From the NCBI GenBank assembly GCA_016932835.1, contig JAFGCD010000017.1:1-64000 (forward strand): DNA of 64,000 nucleotides, written 5' to 3'. Both the position numbers and the translations under genes were made by a program. This DNA is from Sedimentisphaerales bacterium (GTDB taxonomy: Bacteria > Planctomycetota > Phycisphaerae > Sedimentisphaerales > Anaerobacaceae). The stretch's first letter is position 1; each line of letters opens with the position of its first letter. Positions 34,856 to 43,215 of this stretch are shown here, in pieces. The notes beneath the pieces were generated by a model that searched no databases, had not been told where the DNA came from, and saw only the letters and a list, made by a program, of their open reading frames with translations.

Positions 34856-34966
34856 ATGGCTCGACAGGAGAGTGGGCGGCTTACCCCCGAAATAAAGGGA
34901 AATAAGAAAAGACTGCTTGCACAATCACACGGATGTGGTATAATCAACAAAATACATAAAGATTAG
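34856..34966 (+). CDS. Possible 36-residue peptide or broken gene start
   Basis: ATG with AAGGAG five bases upstream opens 'MARQESGRLTPEIKGNKKRL...' and stops after 36 codons. The N-terminal style ('KKRLLAQSHGCG') recalls the entry to an HNH nuclease but breaks off before any HNH residues. It overlaps the promoter at 34917-34944. Either a pseudogene fragment or a leader peptide. Confidence 0.25.
   Translation: MARQESGRLTPEIKGNKKRLLAQSHGCGIINKIHKD
34917..34944 (+). promoter_or_regulatory. Promoter of the 53-residue zinc-motif gene
   Basis: TTGCAC (34917-34922), 16-base spacer, perfect TATAAT (34939-34944). Start predicted near 34951. A 7-bp hairpin AAAGATT-AGA-AATCTTT (34958-34974) lies at the start of the ~90-base leader. 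Confidence 0.65.
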
Positions 34967-35041
34967 AAATCTTTAGGCCCCAGACGAAGACAACTGATCT
35001 TTGCAACTTCTCTGTTGGTGATCTACCTGATAGGAGTGAAG

Positions 35042-35203
35042 ATGGCGAAGAAACTAAAAACTTCGGCTGAGGGCAGGAAATGCAAGTTTCCACACTGTGG
35101 ACATCCCTTGAGTATCTACAATCATGAGGATTACTGTCATATACATCGGAATCAGACGGCTCAGGAGAGAATGCCCAAGATTCCATATCACCATCCTATA
35201 TAA
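35042..35203 (+). CDS. Small zinc-ribbon-like protein (53 residues)
   Basis: Starts at the ATG preceded by AGGAG (spacing 5); the track start nine codons upstream has no site. The core 'CKFPHCGHPLSIYNHEDYCHIHR' offers C-x4-C ... C-x2-H ligands and the 'LSxYNxxxxCxxH' phrase found in many small bacterial DNA-associated or regulatory proteins. The N-terminus is basic (MAKKLKTSAEGRK). It has its own good promoter and sits inside the tRNA-Ser island. Likely a zinc-binding regulator; no partner is visible. Confidence 0.6.
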   Translation: MAKKLKTSAEGRKCKFPHCGHPLSIYNHEDYCHIHRNQTAQERMPKIPYHHPI

Positions 35204-35848
35204 ATTGACGCTATGGAGCACCTTTTCACTGTCGGAGACGGTTCTTCCTTGATTAAGCAACTTTCTTTCTGCAAATTCCTTTTTGCTTTAAGGCGGGGGT
35301 GTCGTTTTCCACTGCCATATTCAGATACCTTTTGCCTGTCTGCCAATCCTCGTCAGTCTCCAACAAGAACGACCGTCGAAAAATCGCCGAATTCTGAGCA
35401 AAGACGGACAATTACTGCTACCGTTTCTGGAGCTGATCGGCAACATCGCTGGGTGGGATAACCCAAGCGACCTATTGACCAGAGCATGAGAAACTCCTTG
35501 CGTAGCATCCCTCCTGCTCCGTTGTTGTCATAGGGGGACATTGTGTCTTTTCCATTACCTAACTGTCTTGGAGATAAGCGTTTGGGATTCTCGGCTGTTT
35601 TGGCTGTGTTCTCCGGTTGGCTGCTAAACGAGGCCAACCGGCAACAAATAGCTCCCAATTTTCCTTGCCCTGCTACGTATCTAAGGGATATTCTATTTGC
35701 ATAACTAAAGAAATGAATTCACTGGACTTTTGACGTCGCAACTGAGACCGGCAGATATCAAAGCAAGCAGACGTGGGAAGCTCAGTGCCCCGATACGAGG
35801 CGCTGCTCCCACGAAAAGGTGAGAATCCAGACAAATGGAGAGGCCAGA
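35204..35848. other. Island intergenic region with third attachment-site copy
   Basis: No supported gene in about 640 bases. It contains the 18-bp tRNA-Ser copy at 35507-35524. The minus-strand ORF 35353..35658 (101 residues, Cys/Ser-rich) has no ribosome site and is judged spurious. Confidence 0.5.
35507..35524 (+). repeat. tRNA-Ser 3'-end direct repeat (distal attachment site)
   Basis: ATCCCTCCTGCTCCGTTG, identical to 33242-33259 of the tRNA-Ser end and to the copy at 34316-34338. Marks the right end of the second integrated segment. Confidence 0.85.
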
Positions 35849-36799
35849 ATGGGAATCAGTGAGGAGACAATCGTCCGAGTTTTGAGCGTTTCCGCTCTGT
35901 CGATCTTAGCCCTGCTTATATGGCTTATAGAGGGGCCTCGCAAACTGAAGTCATTTGTCCATGGTTCCGTTTGTGTGGCCGCCTGCTTTGCCTTCCTATT
36001 CGCCCTTGAGTTTGTTGACCACCTTCATCCTCTTTGGCTCCAACTCGTCGTACTATTCCCCGTTCTTTTTCTCATACTCGTCCTATGTTTTGCTCTCTGG
36101 ACGTGGCTTGAGCGCAAAATCGACCCACTCAGACCTCAACGAGAAGCCACCGAAAAAGCAAGAATCCGTAGAAACTATATCGAGCACGAACGCCGCTCGA
36201 AAGAATTGGAGGCTGAAATTGCCGAACTCAACCGCGAGTTTGATGAAATAGACCCCTTTTTAGACCAAGCCACCACCGATGAGGAACTGGAGCGATTGAT
36301 TGACATCAATGCGGCTGATGAAAAAGAGCCAAGTGGAATAAGCCACCAGCGACGAGAGAAGCTAATCCGGGATACAGAGGAGCGAATCAGGATGTGGCCT
36401 CCCATCAAGTTTAAGCTTGCCAAGGCCCACCAGCAAGACGCCCGAGTAAGAATCGAAGACTCTCCACTCACGGACGATGAAATCAGCATAGCGGAAGCTT
36501 GCGCCTCCCAAGATTTTATCGTCGAGTACATGGTAAACCGGCGTGCAGCCCTGCTGCGTGGTGCTTCCGCAAAGGAAATTGACACCTTGACAGAGGAGTG
36601 GGCGGAATATCACGAGGTCGATGTGGATGCGCTGGATTACGATTGGGTCGGCGCACTGCCCTTGAAGCTAAAGAAGATAAGGCGTATGGATAATGAAGCT
36701 GAAAAAGAAGCTGCAATCGAGGCTTTAGCATTGGAAGAAGTTCTGAAAACAGAGAAAGATACCGGCTCCGGGAGAGAACGCCCAACGAGTCAACAATAA
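35849..36799 (+). CDS. Membrane protein with coiled-coil cytoplasmic domain, unknown
   Basis: 316 residues from the ATG with GGAG eight bases upstream; the track's GTG start adds ten residues. Three membrane helices in the first ~90 residues ('VLSVSALSILALLIWLIEG', 'SVCVAACFAFLFALEFV', 'LQLVVLFPVLFLILVLCFALWTW'), then a charged coiled coil ('RRNYIEHERRSKELEAEIAELNREFDEIDPFL') and a mixed C-terminal domain. The end is acidic and Lys-rich. No family recognised. AT-richer than flanking chromosomal genes and just outside the last tRNA-Ser copy, so it may belong to a third, eroded insertion. Confidence 0.7.
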   Translation: MGISEETIVRVLSVSALSILALLIWLIEGPRKLKSFVHGSVCVAACFAFLFALEFVDHLHPLWLQLVVLFPVLFLILVLCFALWTWLERKIDPLRPQREATEKARIRRNYIEHERRSKELEAEIAELNREFDEIDPFLDQATTDEELERLIDINAADEKEPSGISHQRREKLIRDTEERIRMWPPIKFKLAKAHQQDARVRIEDSPLTDDEISIAEACASQDFIVEYMVNRRAALLRGASAKEIDTLTEEWAEYHEVDVDALDYDWVGALPLKLKKIRRMDNEAEKEAAIEALALEEVLKTEKDTGSGRERPTSQQ

Positions 36800-37380
36800 G
36801 TTAAGAGAGGTATCTCGTTGGGACCGCATTGGAGCCCCACGCAATCTTCCCAGAACCTCTCACCGTTACGTTGCGCGCGACTCGCAAGAAAAGATGCTCT
36901 TGCAGCTCAATCCACGGTATGCAGTAAGTTCAGCCTTGGGGGACATTCGTAAGGCTTGCATGGCGGTAAAACAGCGGAAAAATCTTTCGGTATGGGTCTA
37001 TTAAGATTGGAGAGTTCAGGACCGAAACAACGAGATTAATACAACGTTGTCCTTGTGCGGGGGTATTACTGGAATTGAAACGGTCTTCGATGTGCAATAA
37101 TCATAGTTTCGGCAAGAACCTCTCAGGATTTCTTTGGGCGCATTCAGGGCGCTGCCGGGAAAGGCGGGGATCAGGGGATTCAGGATTGGCGGCGGTTTTA
37201 TCGGGTCTTTTTCGGGGGCGGCGGCCTTCCAAAGATAAATCAGCGGTGATTTGCAGCAATAATTTGACATGGCTTTGGCGTGGGGCGGGATTGAATCTTA
37301 TATTTTACAGTGTAGGGGCGGTGTATGGTTCGGGCCCCGATTGTTCAGTGCTGTTCGTCAGCAGAAAGAGGTTTGCAGCT
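36800..37380. other. Intergenic region, no gene supported
   Basis: About 580 bases. It has a phrase at 37062-37082 matching 34507-34527 at 19 of 21 positions, which may mark older island flank. The longer frame running into the next gene (37075..37626) is not needed, because a good internal ATG exists. Confidence 0.45.
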
Positions 37381-37626
37381 ATGAAAACGATAGAACTCTC
37401 AGACGAGTTGTACGAGGAACTGAAGGGCTTCGTCGCGGACCCGTTCGACGATACCGCGGAGATCGTAATCGGCCGACTGATCACGATAGCGAACAAGGCC
37501 AAGGATCGGTGGTCTCCCCTTGACGACTGCCCGAGCAGCAGTGTCGAGGAAGTGACGATGGCTTCCCGCACGAGGATGTCATACGAGGAACCCGAAGGCA
37601 TCGACGATTCCCCCGTAGTGCTGTAA
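37381..37626 (+). CDS. Small SeqA-N/ribbon-helix-helix-like protein
   Basis: 81 residues from 'MKTIELSDELYEELKGFV'. The opening matches the style of the SeqA N-terminal and related ribbon-helix-helix domains (strand 'KTIELSDELYEEL' followed by helices around 'DTAEIVIGRLITIANKA'), which dimerise and may bind DNA. After residue ~48 the chain is acidic and disordered ('VEEVTMASRTRMSYEEPEGIDD'). AGAGG lies upstream of the ATG. No SeqA C-terminal methyl-GATC domain is present. It could be an antitoxin-like or regulatory module; no toxin is adjacent. Confidence 0.6.
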   Translation: MKTIELSDELYEELKGFVADPFDDTAEIVIGRLITIANKAKDRWSPLDDCPSSSVEEVTMASRTRMSYEEPEGIDDSPVVL

Positions 37627-37905
37627 GGCTAAGAGCCGCGGCGGCGGCTTAGAAGCCCTCATCTGATTTCGGGGCCGGATGCTTCGTCCGGCCCAACATG
37701 CCGAGCGAGAACGCTCACGGCAGAGTATTCATTTCACAACTGCCCCTTCCTTAAGAGCATCAGACGCTTTAACTCGTGCGGAGAAAGCGGGACAGCAGAG
37801 GTTTTCATTTGACTTCTTCGTCCGGCTGTCTATCATGTCAACAAAGGTTCGCTCGATGCCTGCAGCCGGTGCGGCAGAAGGCGTTGTGATGGTGTAAGCT
37901 CTACG

Positions 37906-38856
37906 ATGGATAAGGACTCCAAGATATACGTTGCGGGGCACAGGGGCCTTTTAGGCTCTGCGCTTATGAAGGAGCTCGGGGCGGGCGGTTTCGGCAATAT
38001 AGTTACGAGGGGACACCGCGAGCTGGATCTGACGGACAAGAAGGCTGTTTTCGATTTTTTCTCTTCGGAGAGTCCTGATTATGTCTTCTTGGCGGCGGGG
38101 AAGGTCGGCGGGATTATCGACAACAAGCGTCACCCGGCTGATTATCTCAATGTTAATCTCGGGATACAGACAAGCGTTTTCGAGGCGGCGACGGCGTTCG
38201 AGAGCAGGCATGTAGTATTTTACGGGTCGTCGTGCACATATCCTCGTGAATGTCCGCAGCCGATGCGCGAGGATTATCTTCTGACGGGGATGGTCGAGCC
38301 GACGAGCCTGGGTTATGCGGCGGCTAAGATCGCAGGCCTGGCGGCGTGCAGGGTTTACAACGAGCAGTACGGGGTCAATCGTTTCATCGCCCTTGTTCCG
38401 AATTCGATGTACGGCCCGGGCGACAATTTCGATCTTGAGCACTGTCACGTTGTTTCGGCGCTGATTCGGCGGTTTCACGAGGCCAAGATCGGCGGGGCCG
38501 AGAAGGTGACACTGTGGGGCAGCGGGCGGCCTCGACGCGAGTTTATTTACAGCAGGGACGTTGCGGCGGCTTCGCTGTTTGCCGTGGAGAACGCCGGCCA
38601 GATGGAGAACCGCCACTACAATGTGGGCACAGGGGTAGATTATTCGATCAAAGAGCTGGGGTCGATAATCGCCGAGACAGTCGAGTACGAGGGGCAAATC
38701 GAGTGGGACACGAGCAAGCCCGACGGTGCTGCGAGGAAGCTTCTGGACAGTGAGAGGCTGCTGTCTCTGGGTTGGAGCAGCACGACGGATTTGCGTGAGG
38801 GCCTGGCTGAGACTTACCGGTGGTATTGCGAGCAGTTGGCTGTCAGCCGGGGCTGA
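37906..38856 (+). CDS. fcl-like: GDP-sugar epimerase/reductase of the GDP-L-fucose synthase family
   Basis: 316 residues. Rossmann start 'IYVAGHRGLLGSALMKEL' and the Fcl phrases 'YVFLAAGKVGGIIDNKRHPADYL', 'GSSCTYPRECPQPMRED' (catalytic Ser/Cys region), 'YAAAKIAGL' (YxxxK) and 'ALVPNSMYGPGDNFD' identify an NADPH-dependent 3,5-epimerase/4-reductase. With heptose kinase and guanylyltransferase next to it, the substrate may be a GDP-4-keto-6-deoxyheptose instead of the fucose precursor (inference); a GDP-mannose 4,6-dehydratase is not present here. First gene of the glycan cluster; 31 bases to the next start. Confidence 0.88.
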   Translation: MDKDSKIYVAGHRGLLGSALMKELGAGGFGNIVTRGHRELDLTDKKAVFDFFSSESPDYVFLAAGKVGGIIDNKRHPADYLNVNLGIQTSVFEAATAFESRHVVFYGSSCTYPRECPQPMREDYLLTGMVEPTSLGYAAAKIAGLAACRVYNEQYGVNRFIALVPNSMYGPGDNFDLEHCHVVSALIRRFHEAKIGGAEKVTLWGSGRPRREFIYSRDVAAASLFAVENAGQMENRHYNVGTGVDYSIKELGSIIAETVEYEGQIEWDTSKPDGAARKLLDSERLLSLGWSSTTDLREGLAETYRWYCEQLAVSRG

Positions 38857-38887
38857 TGCCGTCTGGCGATGCCTGCGACGAGGATAT

Positions 38888-39610
38888 ATGCAATCGATTT
38901 CTGATATTACGGCGGTGATATTGGCGGGCGGGTTCGGGACTCGTCTGCAAAGCGTAATCAGCGACAGGCCGAAGGTCATGGCGGAGGTCTGCGGCAGGCC
39001 TTTTCTTTCGTATCTTCTGGACCAGCTTTCGTCGGCGGGTTTTCGCAGGGTTATTATCAGCACAGGTTATATGGCCTCGGCGATCGAGGAGCATTTCGGG
39101 GGCAGTTACGGGGCGCTGGAGATTTCGTATTCGAGGGAGGACGAACCTCTGGGGACAGGAGGCGGGCTGCGGCTGGCGATTTCGCATTCCGCCGGCGAGA
39201 CTGTTGTGGTTATGAACGGCGATTCTTATATCGATGCGGACCTGAGGGGCTTTGTGGCGTGGTTTTTCGAGGAGCAGCGCGAGGCTGCGGTGGTGCTGAC
39301 CAAAGCGGCGGATACGAGTCGATTCGGACGAATCAAGCTCGGTGAGAATAAAATCATTGCATCTTTCGAAGAAAAGAATAAGATTGGGGGGGTCGGCTGG
39401 ATCAACGCAGGTGTGTATGCACTAAGAAGGCCGCTCATTGGGGCTGCAGAGCCGGGGACATATTTTTCGCTTGAGCGTGATTTTTTCCCCAATCTGGCAG
39501 GAAGCAGACTTTTTGGCTATTGCGTCGAAGGCGCATTTCTGGATATCGGCACACCACAGTCTTACTCCGAGGCTGAAGCATTCTTTCGCCGAGCAGGCAA
39601 GGAGGCTTGA
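38888..39610 (+). CDS. hddC-like: Sugar-1-phosphate guanylyltransferase (HddC-like)
   Basis: 240 residues from MQSISDITAVILAGG. The track start at 38726 lies inside the previous gene and is rejected. 'AVILAGGFGTRLQSVISDRPKVMAEVCGRPFLSYLLDQL' is the nucleotidyltransferase G-loop; 'VVVMNGDSYID' gives the metal Asp and 'GWINAGVYAL' the sugar pocket. Sequence style fits D-glycero-alpha-D-manno-heptose-1-phosphate guanylyltransferase, which makes GDP-heptose. Three bases before the HddA-like kinase start. A different NDP-sugar cannot be excluded by motif alone. Confidence 0.85.
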   Translation: MQSISDITAVILAGGFGTRLQSVISDRPKVMAEVCGRPFLSYLLDQLSSAGFRRVIISTGYMASAIEEHFGGSYGALEISYSREDEPLGTGGGLRLAISHSAGETVVVMNGDSYIDADLRGFVAWFFEEQREAAVVLTKAADTSRFGRIKLGENKIIASFEEKNKIGGVGWINAGVYALRRPLIGAAEPGTYFSLERDFFPNLAGSRLFGYCVEGAFLDIGTPQSYSEAEAFFRRAGKEA

Positions 39611-39613
39611 GTT

Positions 39614-40750
39614 ATGATAATAAGTCGGACACCGTTTCGTATATCCTTTTTCGGCGGCGGCGCCGAGCAGGCGAAATGGTATCACAGTCAAGGCGGAAGC
39701 GTTTTGAGCGCGTCGATAGACAAGTACTGTTATATCTCGTGCCGGATTCTTCCTCCTTTTTTCGCTCATAAGACGCGGCTGGTGTATTCGCAGGTGGAGA
39801 ACTGCATGAGCACGGACGAGATTCAGCATCCTGCGGTTCGCGAGATTCTTCGTTTTCTGAAGATCGATTACGGTCTCGAGATTCACCATGACGGAGACCT
39901 GCCTGCGCGAAGCGGGATGGGTTCGGAGTCATCGTTTACGGTGGGTCTGCTGCACGCTCTTCATGCTCAGTCGGGGATTATGCCGGCCAGGCGGCGTCTG
40001 GCTGTCGAAAGCATTAAAATCGAGCATGAAGTTCTTGACGAGGCGGTCGGTATCGAGGATCAGGTATGTGCGGCCTACGGAGGATTCAGCCGAATCGATT
40101 TCTCGGCAGACGGGAAATTCGAGGTTCATCCGGTCAGCCTTTCACCAAGTCGATTGGCGGAGTTCAATTCTCACTTGATGCTCTTCTTCGCGGGCCCGAA
40201 ACAGTGCGACACCGGTGCGATCGAGGCGCCCCCGAACAGAGATGAACTCCTCGCCGAAACTCAGAGACTCATCGGCAGAGGCACAGCTCTTCTTGAAAGC
40301 AATGAGCCGATAAACGGATTCGGCGAACTTCTGCATGAAGCGCAACAAATCGAGAAACGCCTGACGCCCGGCTTATGGAGCGACAAGATCGAGAAAGTTT
40401 ACAGGCGCGCTCGCAGAGCGGGGGCGATTGGCGGAAGATATATGGGTGATGCGGGAGGCGGATTCCTGCTGCTGGTTGTGCCGCCTTGCTTGCGTGAGAA
40501 GGTCAGGGGAGCACTGCCCCGAAATATCCATGTGCCGTTCCGGTTCGAATCGGGCGGCAGCCAAATCATATTTTACAAGTGCGAACGCGAAGACTACCTA
40601 CAACTTCACAGACAGGGGGTGAGGCGGATAAACGGAAGCTCCGCGGAGGGTGGGCAACGTATCAGGACCCTGGCAGCAGCAAAGCAAGGAAAGAGAGGGG
40701 ACCATTCGCACAACGGCGACGTTGTGGAAGGAGTCGGCGCAGAGAGATGA
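39614..40750 (+). CDS. hddA-like: D-glycero-D-manno-heptose-7-phosphate kinase (HddA-like GHMP kinase)
   Basis: 378 residues. 'MIISRTPFRISFFGGG' and the GHMP ATP loop 'LPARSGMGSESSFTVGLLHAL' (~96-116; GMGSESS replaces the usual GLGSSSS) are diagnostic; 'GGRYMGDAGGGFLLLVV' is the C-terminal GHMP motif. It phosphorylates heptose 7-phosphate at C1 in the GDP-heptose route. The natural family end lies near 'QIIFYKCERED' (~330); the last ~45 residues are Arg/Gly/Ala-rich and probably a run-on extension. Stop and next start overlap as ATGA, so translation is coupled. GmhA and GmhB are not nearby. Confidence 0.88.
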   Translation: MIISRTPFRISFFGGGAEQAKWYHSQGGSVLSASIDKYCYISCRILPPFFAHKTRLVYSQVENCMSTDEIQHPAVREILRFLKIDYGLEIHHDGDLPARSGMGSESSFTVGLLHALHAQSGIMPARRRLAVESIKIEHEVLDEAVGIEDQVCAAYGGFSRIDFSADGKFEVHPVSLSPSRLAEFNSHLMLFFAGPKQCDTGAIEAPPNRDELLAETQRLIGRGTALLESNEPINGFGELLHEAQQIEKRLTPGLWSDKIEKVYRRARRAGAIGGRYMGDAGGGFLLLVVPPCLREKVRGALPRNIHVPFRFESGGSQIIFYKCEREDYLQLHRQGVRRINGSSAEGGQRIRTLAAAKQGKRGDHSHNGDVVEGVGAER

Positions 40751-42156
40751 GGCCTTTAGACAAGAAGTATCTTTACGGCTTGCTCGCTGCAGTCGCGTTT
40801 CTGGCGGTGCTGGTGCTGTTGAAATCAGTCAACGGGCCTTTCTGGGTGGACGAGTTCGAGCATATTCACACGACGTGGTATGCAGCCCACGGCCATATAC
40901 CGTACCGCGATTTTTTCCAGCACCACAATCCGCTGTTGTGGTATTCGATGGTTCCTTTTCTGTGGGTTTTCGGGGAGACGACCGAGACGGTCATAGTCTA
41001 TCGCATTGCGATATTCGCCGTTTCTATGGGTATAGCATATACGATATATCGGATATCCAAGTTGCTGACGGGGTCGAGAGAGGCGGGCCTTATTTCGGTC
41101 GCGATGCTGCTGTCGATGGCTATTTTCGTGGATTCGACGGTGGAGATCAGGCCCGACGTTCCAATGCTTCTGTTCGCCTTGATATCGGTCCACTTCCTGG
41201 TAAGGCACATTCAGACAGGCGAAGCAAAGTCCATGATGCTTTGCGGCCTGTTTGCCTCGATTTCGTTCCTGTTCCTGCAAAAGGTGGTTCTTTTTCTTTT
41301 TGCTTACGGGGCGATATTCGCATACCGGCTAATCAGGCGGAGGCTTTCGATAAGGGACTTGCTGTATTTCTGTTCGTCTTTCATACTGGTGCAGTCGGCC
41401 TTTTTTTTATGCCTGACGGCATCCGGCTGCTTTAGTGACTATATACTGACGAACTGGCGGCTGAACGCTTTGCGGAGCGATCTTTACAGTTCGTTATTTT
41501 TGGCGAAGATCGATTTCAGCAAGCAGTACCGCGTGTTCTGGGGGCTTTCCGTTCTTGGGGTAGTGTTGATTTTTGCGGACAGGAAGACCTGTGCAGGGCT
41601 GAAGACGGTCGCGTTTATCTCGGTCGTGCTTTTTGCGGGACTGCTGAAGTTCGCGCCGCCCTGGCGTCACTACTTTATGCCGCTGGTTGCGGTTTTAAGT
41701 ATCGTCGTGGGGTGTTTTCTAAAGCTTGGCTTCGACAATCTCAAGCTTGGCCCGACTGCGCGAATCGCACTTATTGGCTTGATTCTTTTCATACCCGTAA
41801 GATATGTGGCCGGCAAGGCGAATATCCGCAGGGAAGACAACCTTCTGGAGAAGGCTGAGTATGTTCTGGCGAACACGGAGGCTCGCGAGTGTGTTTACGA
41901 CGGGTATAACTTATTCAACCTTTACAGGCCCGACCTGCACTATTTCTGGTATGCTTTCGATGAGGCCGGCTGCCTTAATACATACAACAAGATCACAGAT
42001 AACAAGTACGGCGATTATGATACTTGCGAACTTGTCCGATCCAGGAAGCCCAAGTTCATTTCAGATTATGAACTGGATATCAGCAAGTGCGGATTGGACG
42101 GACTCTACAGGAAGACAGAATTCGACGGCCTATACATAAGAAAAGCCGCAGAATAA
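40747..42156 (+). CDS. GT-C family membrane glycosyltransferase
   Basis: 469 residues with ten or so membrane helices. After the first helix the luminal loop 'GPFWVDEFEHIHTTWYAAHGHIPYRDFFQHHNPLLWY' carries the DE motif of GT39/ArnT-like enzymes that use polyprenyl-phosphate sugars. The track start 56 codons upstream is in the kinase gene; the ATG chosen overlaps its stop (ATGA). The C-terminal ~90 residues form a soluble outer domain ('NTEARECVYDGYNLFNLYRPDLHYFWYAFDEAG'). It probably moves a sugar from the lipid carrier made by the GT2 enzyme downstream onto a glycan or protein outside the membrane. Confidence 0.78.
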   Translation: MRPLDKKYLYGLLAAVAFLAVLVLLKSVNGPFWVDEFEHIHTTWYAAHGHIPYRDFFQHHNPLLWYSMVPFLWVFGETTETVIVYRIAIFAVSMGIAYTIYRISKLLTGSREAGLISVAMLLSMAIFVDSTVEIRPDVPMLLFALISVHFLVRHIQTGEAKSMMLCGLFASISFLFLQKVVLFLFAYGAIFAYRLIRRRLSIRDLLYFCSSFILVQSAFFLCLTASGCFSDYILTNWRLNALRSDLYSSLFLAKIDFSKQYRVFWGLSVLGVVLIFADRKTCAGLKTVAFISVVLFAGLLKFAPPWRHYFMPLVAVLSIVVGCFLKLGFDNLKLGPTARIALIGLILFIPVRYVAGKANIRREDNLLEKAEYVLANTEARECVYDGYNLFNLYRPDLHYFWYAFDEAGCLNTYNKITDNKYGDYDTCELVRSRKPKFISDYELDISKCGLDGLYRKTEFDGLYIRKAAE

Positions 42157-42234
42157 CGAGCAGATGAAGAAGACAGTCTATTTTAATCGATGTCCCCAAA
42201 CCGATCGGGATGGCTTCAAAGCGTAAAACCGAAT

Positions 42235-43215
42235 ATGAAAGGAAGATTCGTGCTTTTGTCTGTAGTCTTATCTTTTCGGAATGAAGAAGAAGTCCTCGAC
42301 GAACTCATCAAGCGGATGCATCGGGCGCTCGACCCGCTGGAGTTGGAATATGAATTGATATTCGTTAACGATGCCTCGACGGACGGCTCTCTGGAGAAAC
42401 TTCTGAGTCTTAATCAAGCGGACCGACGAATCAAGATTATCAATATGTCGAGGCGGTTCGGGCCAAGCCCGTGCGTTATGGCGGGATTGCGGTATTCACG
42501 AGGCGATGCCGTCGTTTATATGGACAGCGATTTGCAGGACCCGCCGGAAGTGATAGTGAAGCTGCTCGCCAAGCTGGCCGAGGGGGCTGAAGTAGTGCAT
42601 ACTCGCCGCACATTGCGAAAAGGGGAAAGCACAATCAAGATGTGGCTGACCAGGCAAGCCTACCGCATAATAAACTTTGTTGCGGATATCGATATTCCGG
42701 AAAATACGGGTGATTTCAAGCTTCTGAGCCGTCGAGCGGTTGACGAGGTTCTGCGGCTCAACGAATACGATCCCTTCATGCGCGGCCTTGTGCGATGGGT
42801 CGGATTCAAGCAGGATTCCGTTCCTTATGAGCGTGACGTTCGCTTTGCGGGGAAGACGCATTTTTCGCTTCTGAGGAGCCTTAATCCTGTAAAGGAGTTT
42901 ATTCGGGGCCTGATTTCTTTTTCCGAACTGCCCTTGTATTTTTCGCTGTTTCTGGGTTTTCTGGTATCTACAGGCGCATTTATTTATCTTGTGTACATTG
43001 TCATTTCACGAGTATTCTTCAATATGCACAGGCCCGGCTGGCCTGCAATGATGGTTACGCAGTTGTTCCTCGGGGGCACGATTCTTTTTACAATCGGGAT
43101 TTTGGGGCTGTACGTCGGCAAGATTCATCGCGAGATGAAGAACAGGCCTCCTTATATTGTTGAAAGCACCGCAGGATTCGATGAAGACACAACCGATGAC
43201 GAGCAGAATTCGTAA
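42235..43215 (+). CDS. GT2 polyprenyl-phosphate glycosyltransferase (DPM1/ArnC-like)
   Basis: 326 residues from MKGRFVLLSVV; the track start 15 codons upstream has no site. Domain order: GT-A catalytic domain with 'LSVVLSFRNEEEVLDELIKRM', 'YELIFVNDASTDGS', DxD-type 'VVYMDSDLQDPPEVI' and 'NTGDFKLLSRRAVDEVL', then two C-terminal membrane helices ('LYFSLFLGFLVSTGAFIYLVYIV', 'LFLGGTILFTIGILGLYVGKIHREM'). This is the standard layout of enzymes that load a sugar from a nucleotide onto undecaprenyl phosphate. Its product would feed the GT-C proteins on both sides. The end overlaps the next gene by 35 bases. Confidence 0.9.
   Translation: MKGRFVLLSVVLSFRNEEEVLDELIKRMHRALDPLELEYELIFVNDASTDGSLEKLLSLNQADRRIKIINMSRRFGPSPCVMAGLRYSRGDAVVYMDSDLQDPPEVIVKLLAKLAEGAEVVHTRRTLRKGESTIKMWLTRQAYRIINFVADIDIPENTGDFKLLSRRAVDEVLRLNEYDPFMRGLVRWVGFKQDSVPYERDVRFAGKTHFSLLRSLNPVKEFIRGLISFSELPLYFSLFLGFLVSTGAFIYLVYIVISRVFFNMHRPGWPAMMVTQLFLGGTILFTIGILGLYVGKIHREMKNRPPYIVESTAGFDEDTTDDEQNS

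Larger units (their letters stand above)
33238..35524 (+). mobile_element. Decayed tandem integration region at tRNA-Ser
   Basis: Two segments of about 1.08 and 1.19 kb are bounded by copies of the tRNA-Ser 3' end: 33238-33260, an exact 23-bp copy at 34316-34338, and an 18-bp copy at 35507-35524. Segment 1 carries the 33472..34179 membrane protein. Segment 2 carries the 70-bp repeat, a promoter and the 53-residue zinc-motif protein. Base composition is visibly AT-richer than the flanks. No integrase, excisionase or replication gene remains, so these are remnants of serial integrations. Confidence 0.7.

Noticed and set aside
35353-35658. 101-residue minus-strand ORF in the island
   Set aside because: Spans the third attachment-site copy, no ribosome site, Cys/Ser-rich composition.
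33238-37380. An integrase or transposase in the tRNA-Ser region
   Set aside because: Looked for in all frames of the track; no tyrosine or serine recombinase or DDE motifs were found.
37951-39063. 370-residue minus-strand ORF
   Set aside because: Antisense to the Fcl-like and HddC-like genes, which have clear motifs.
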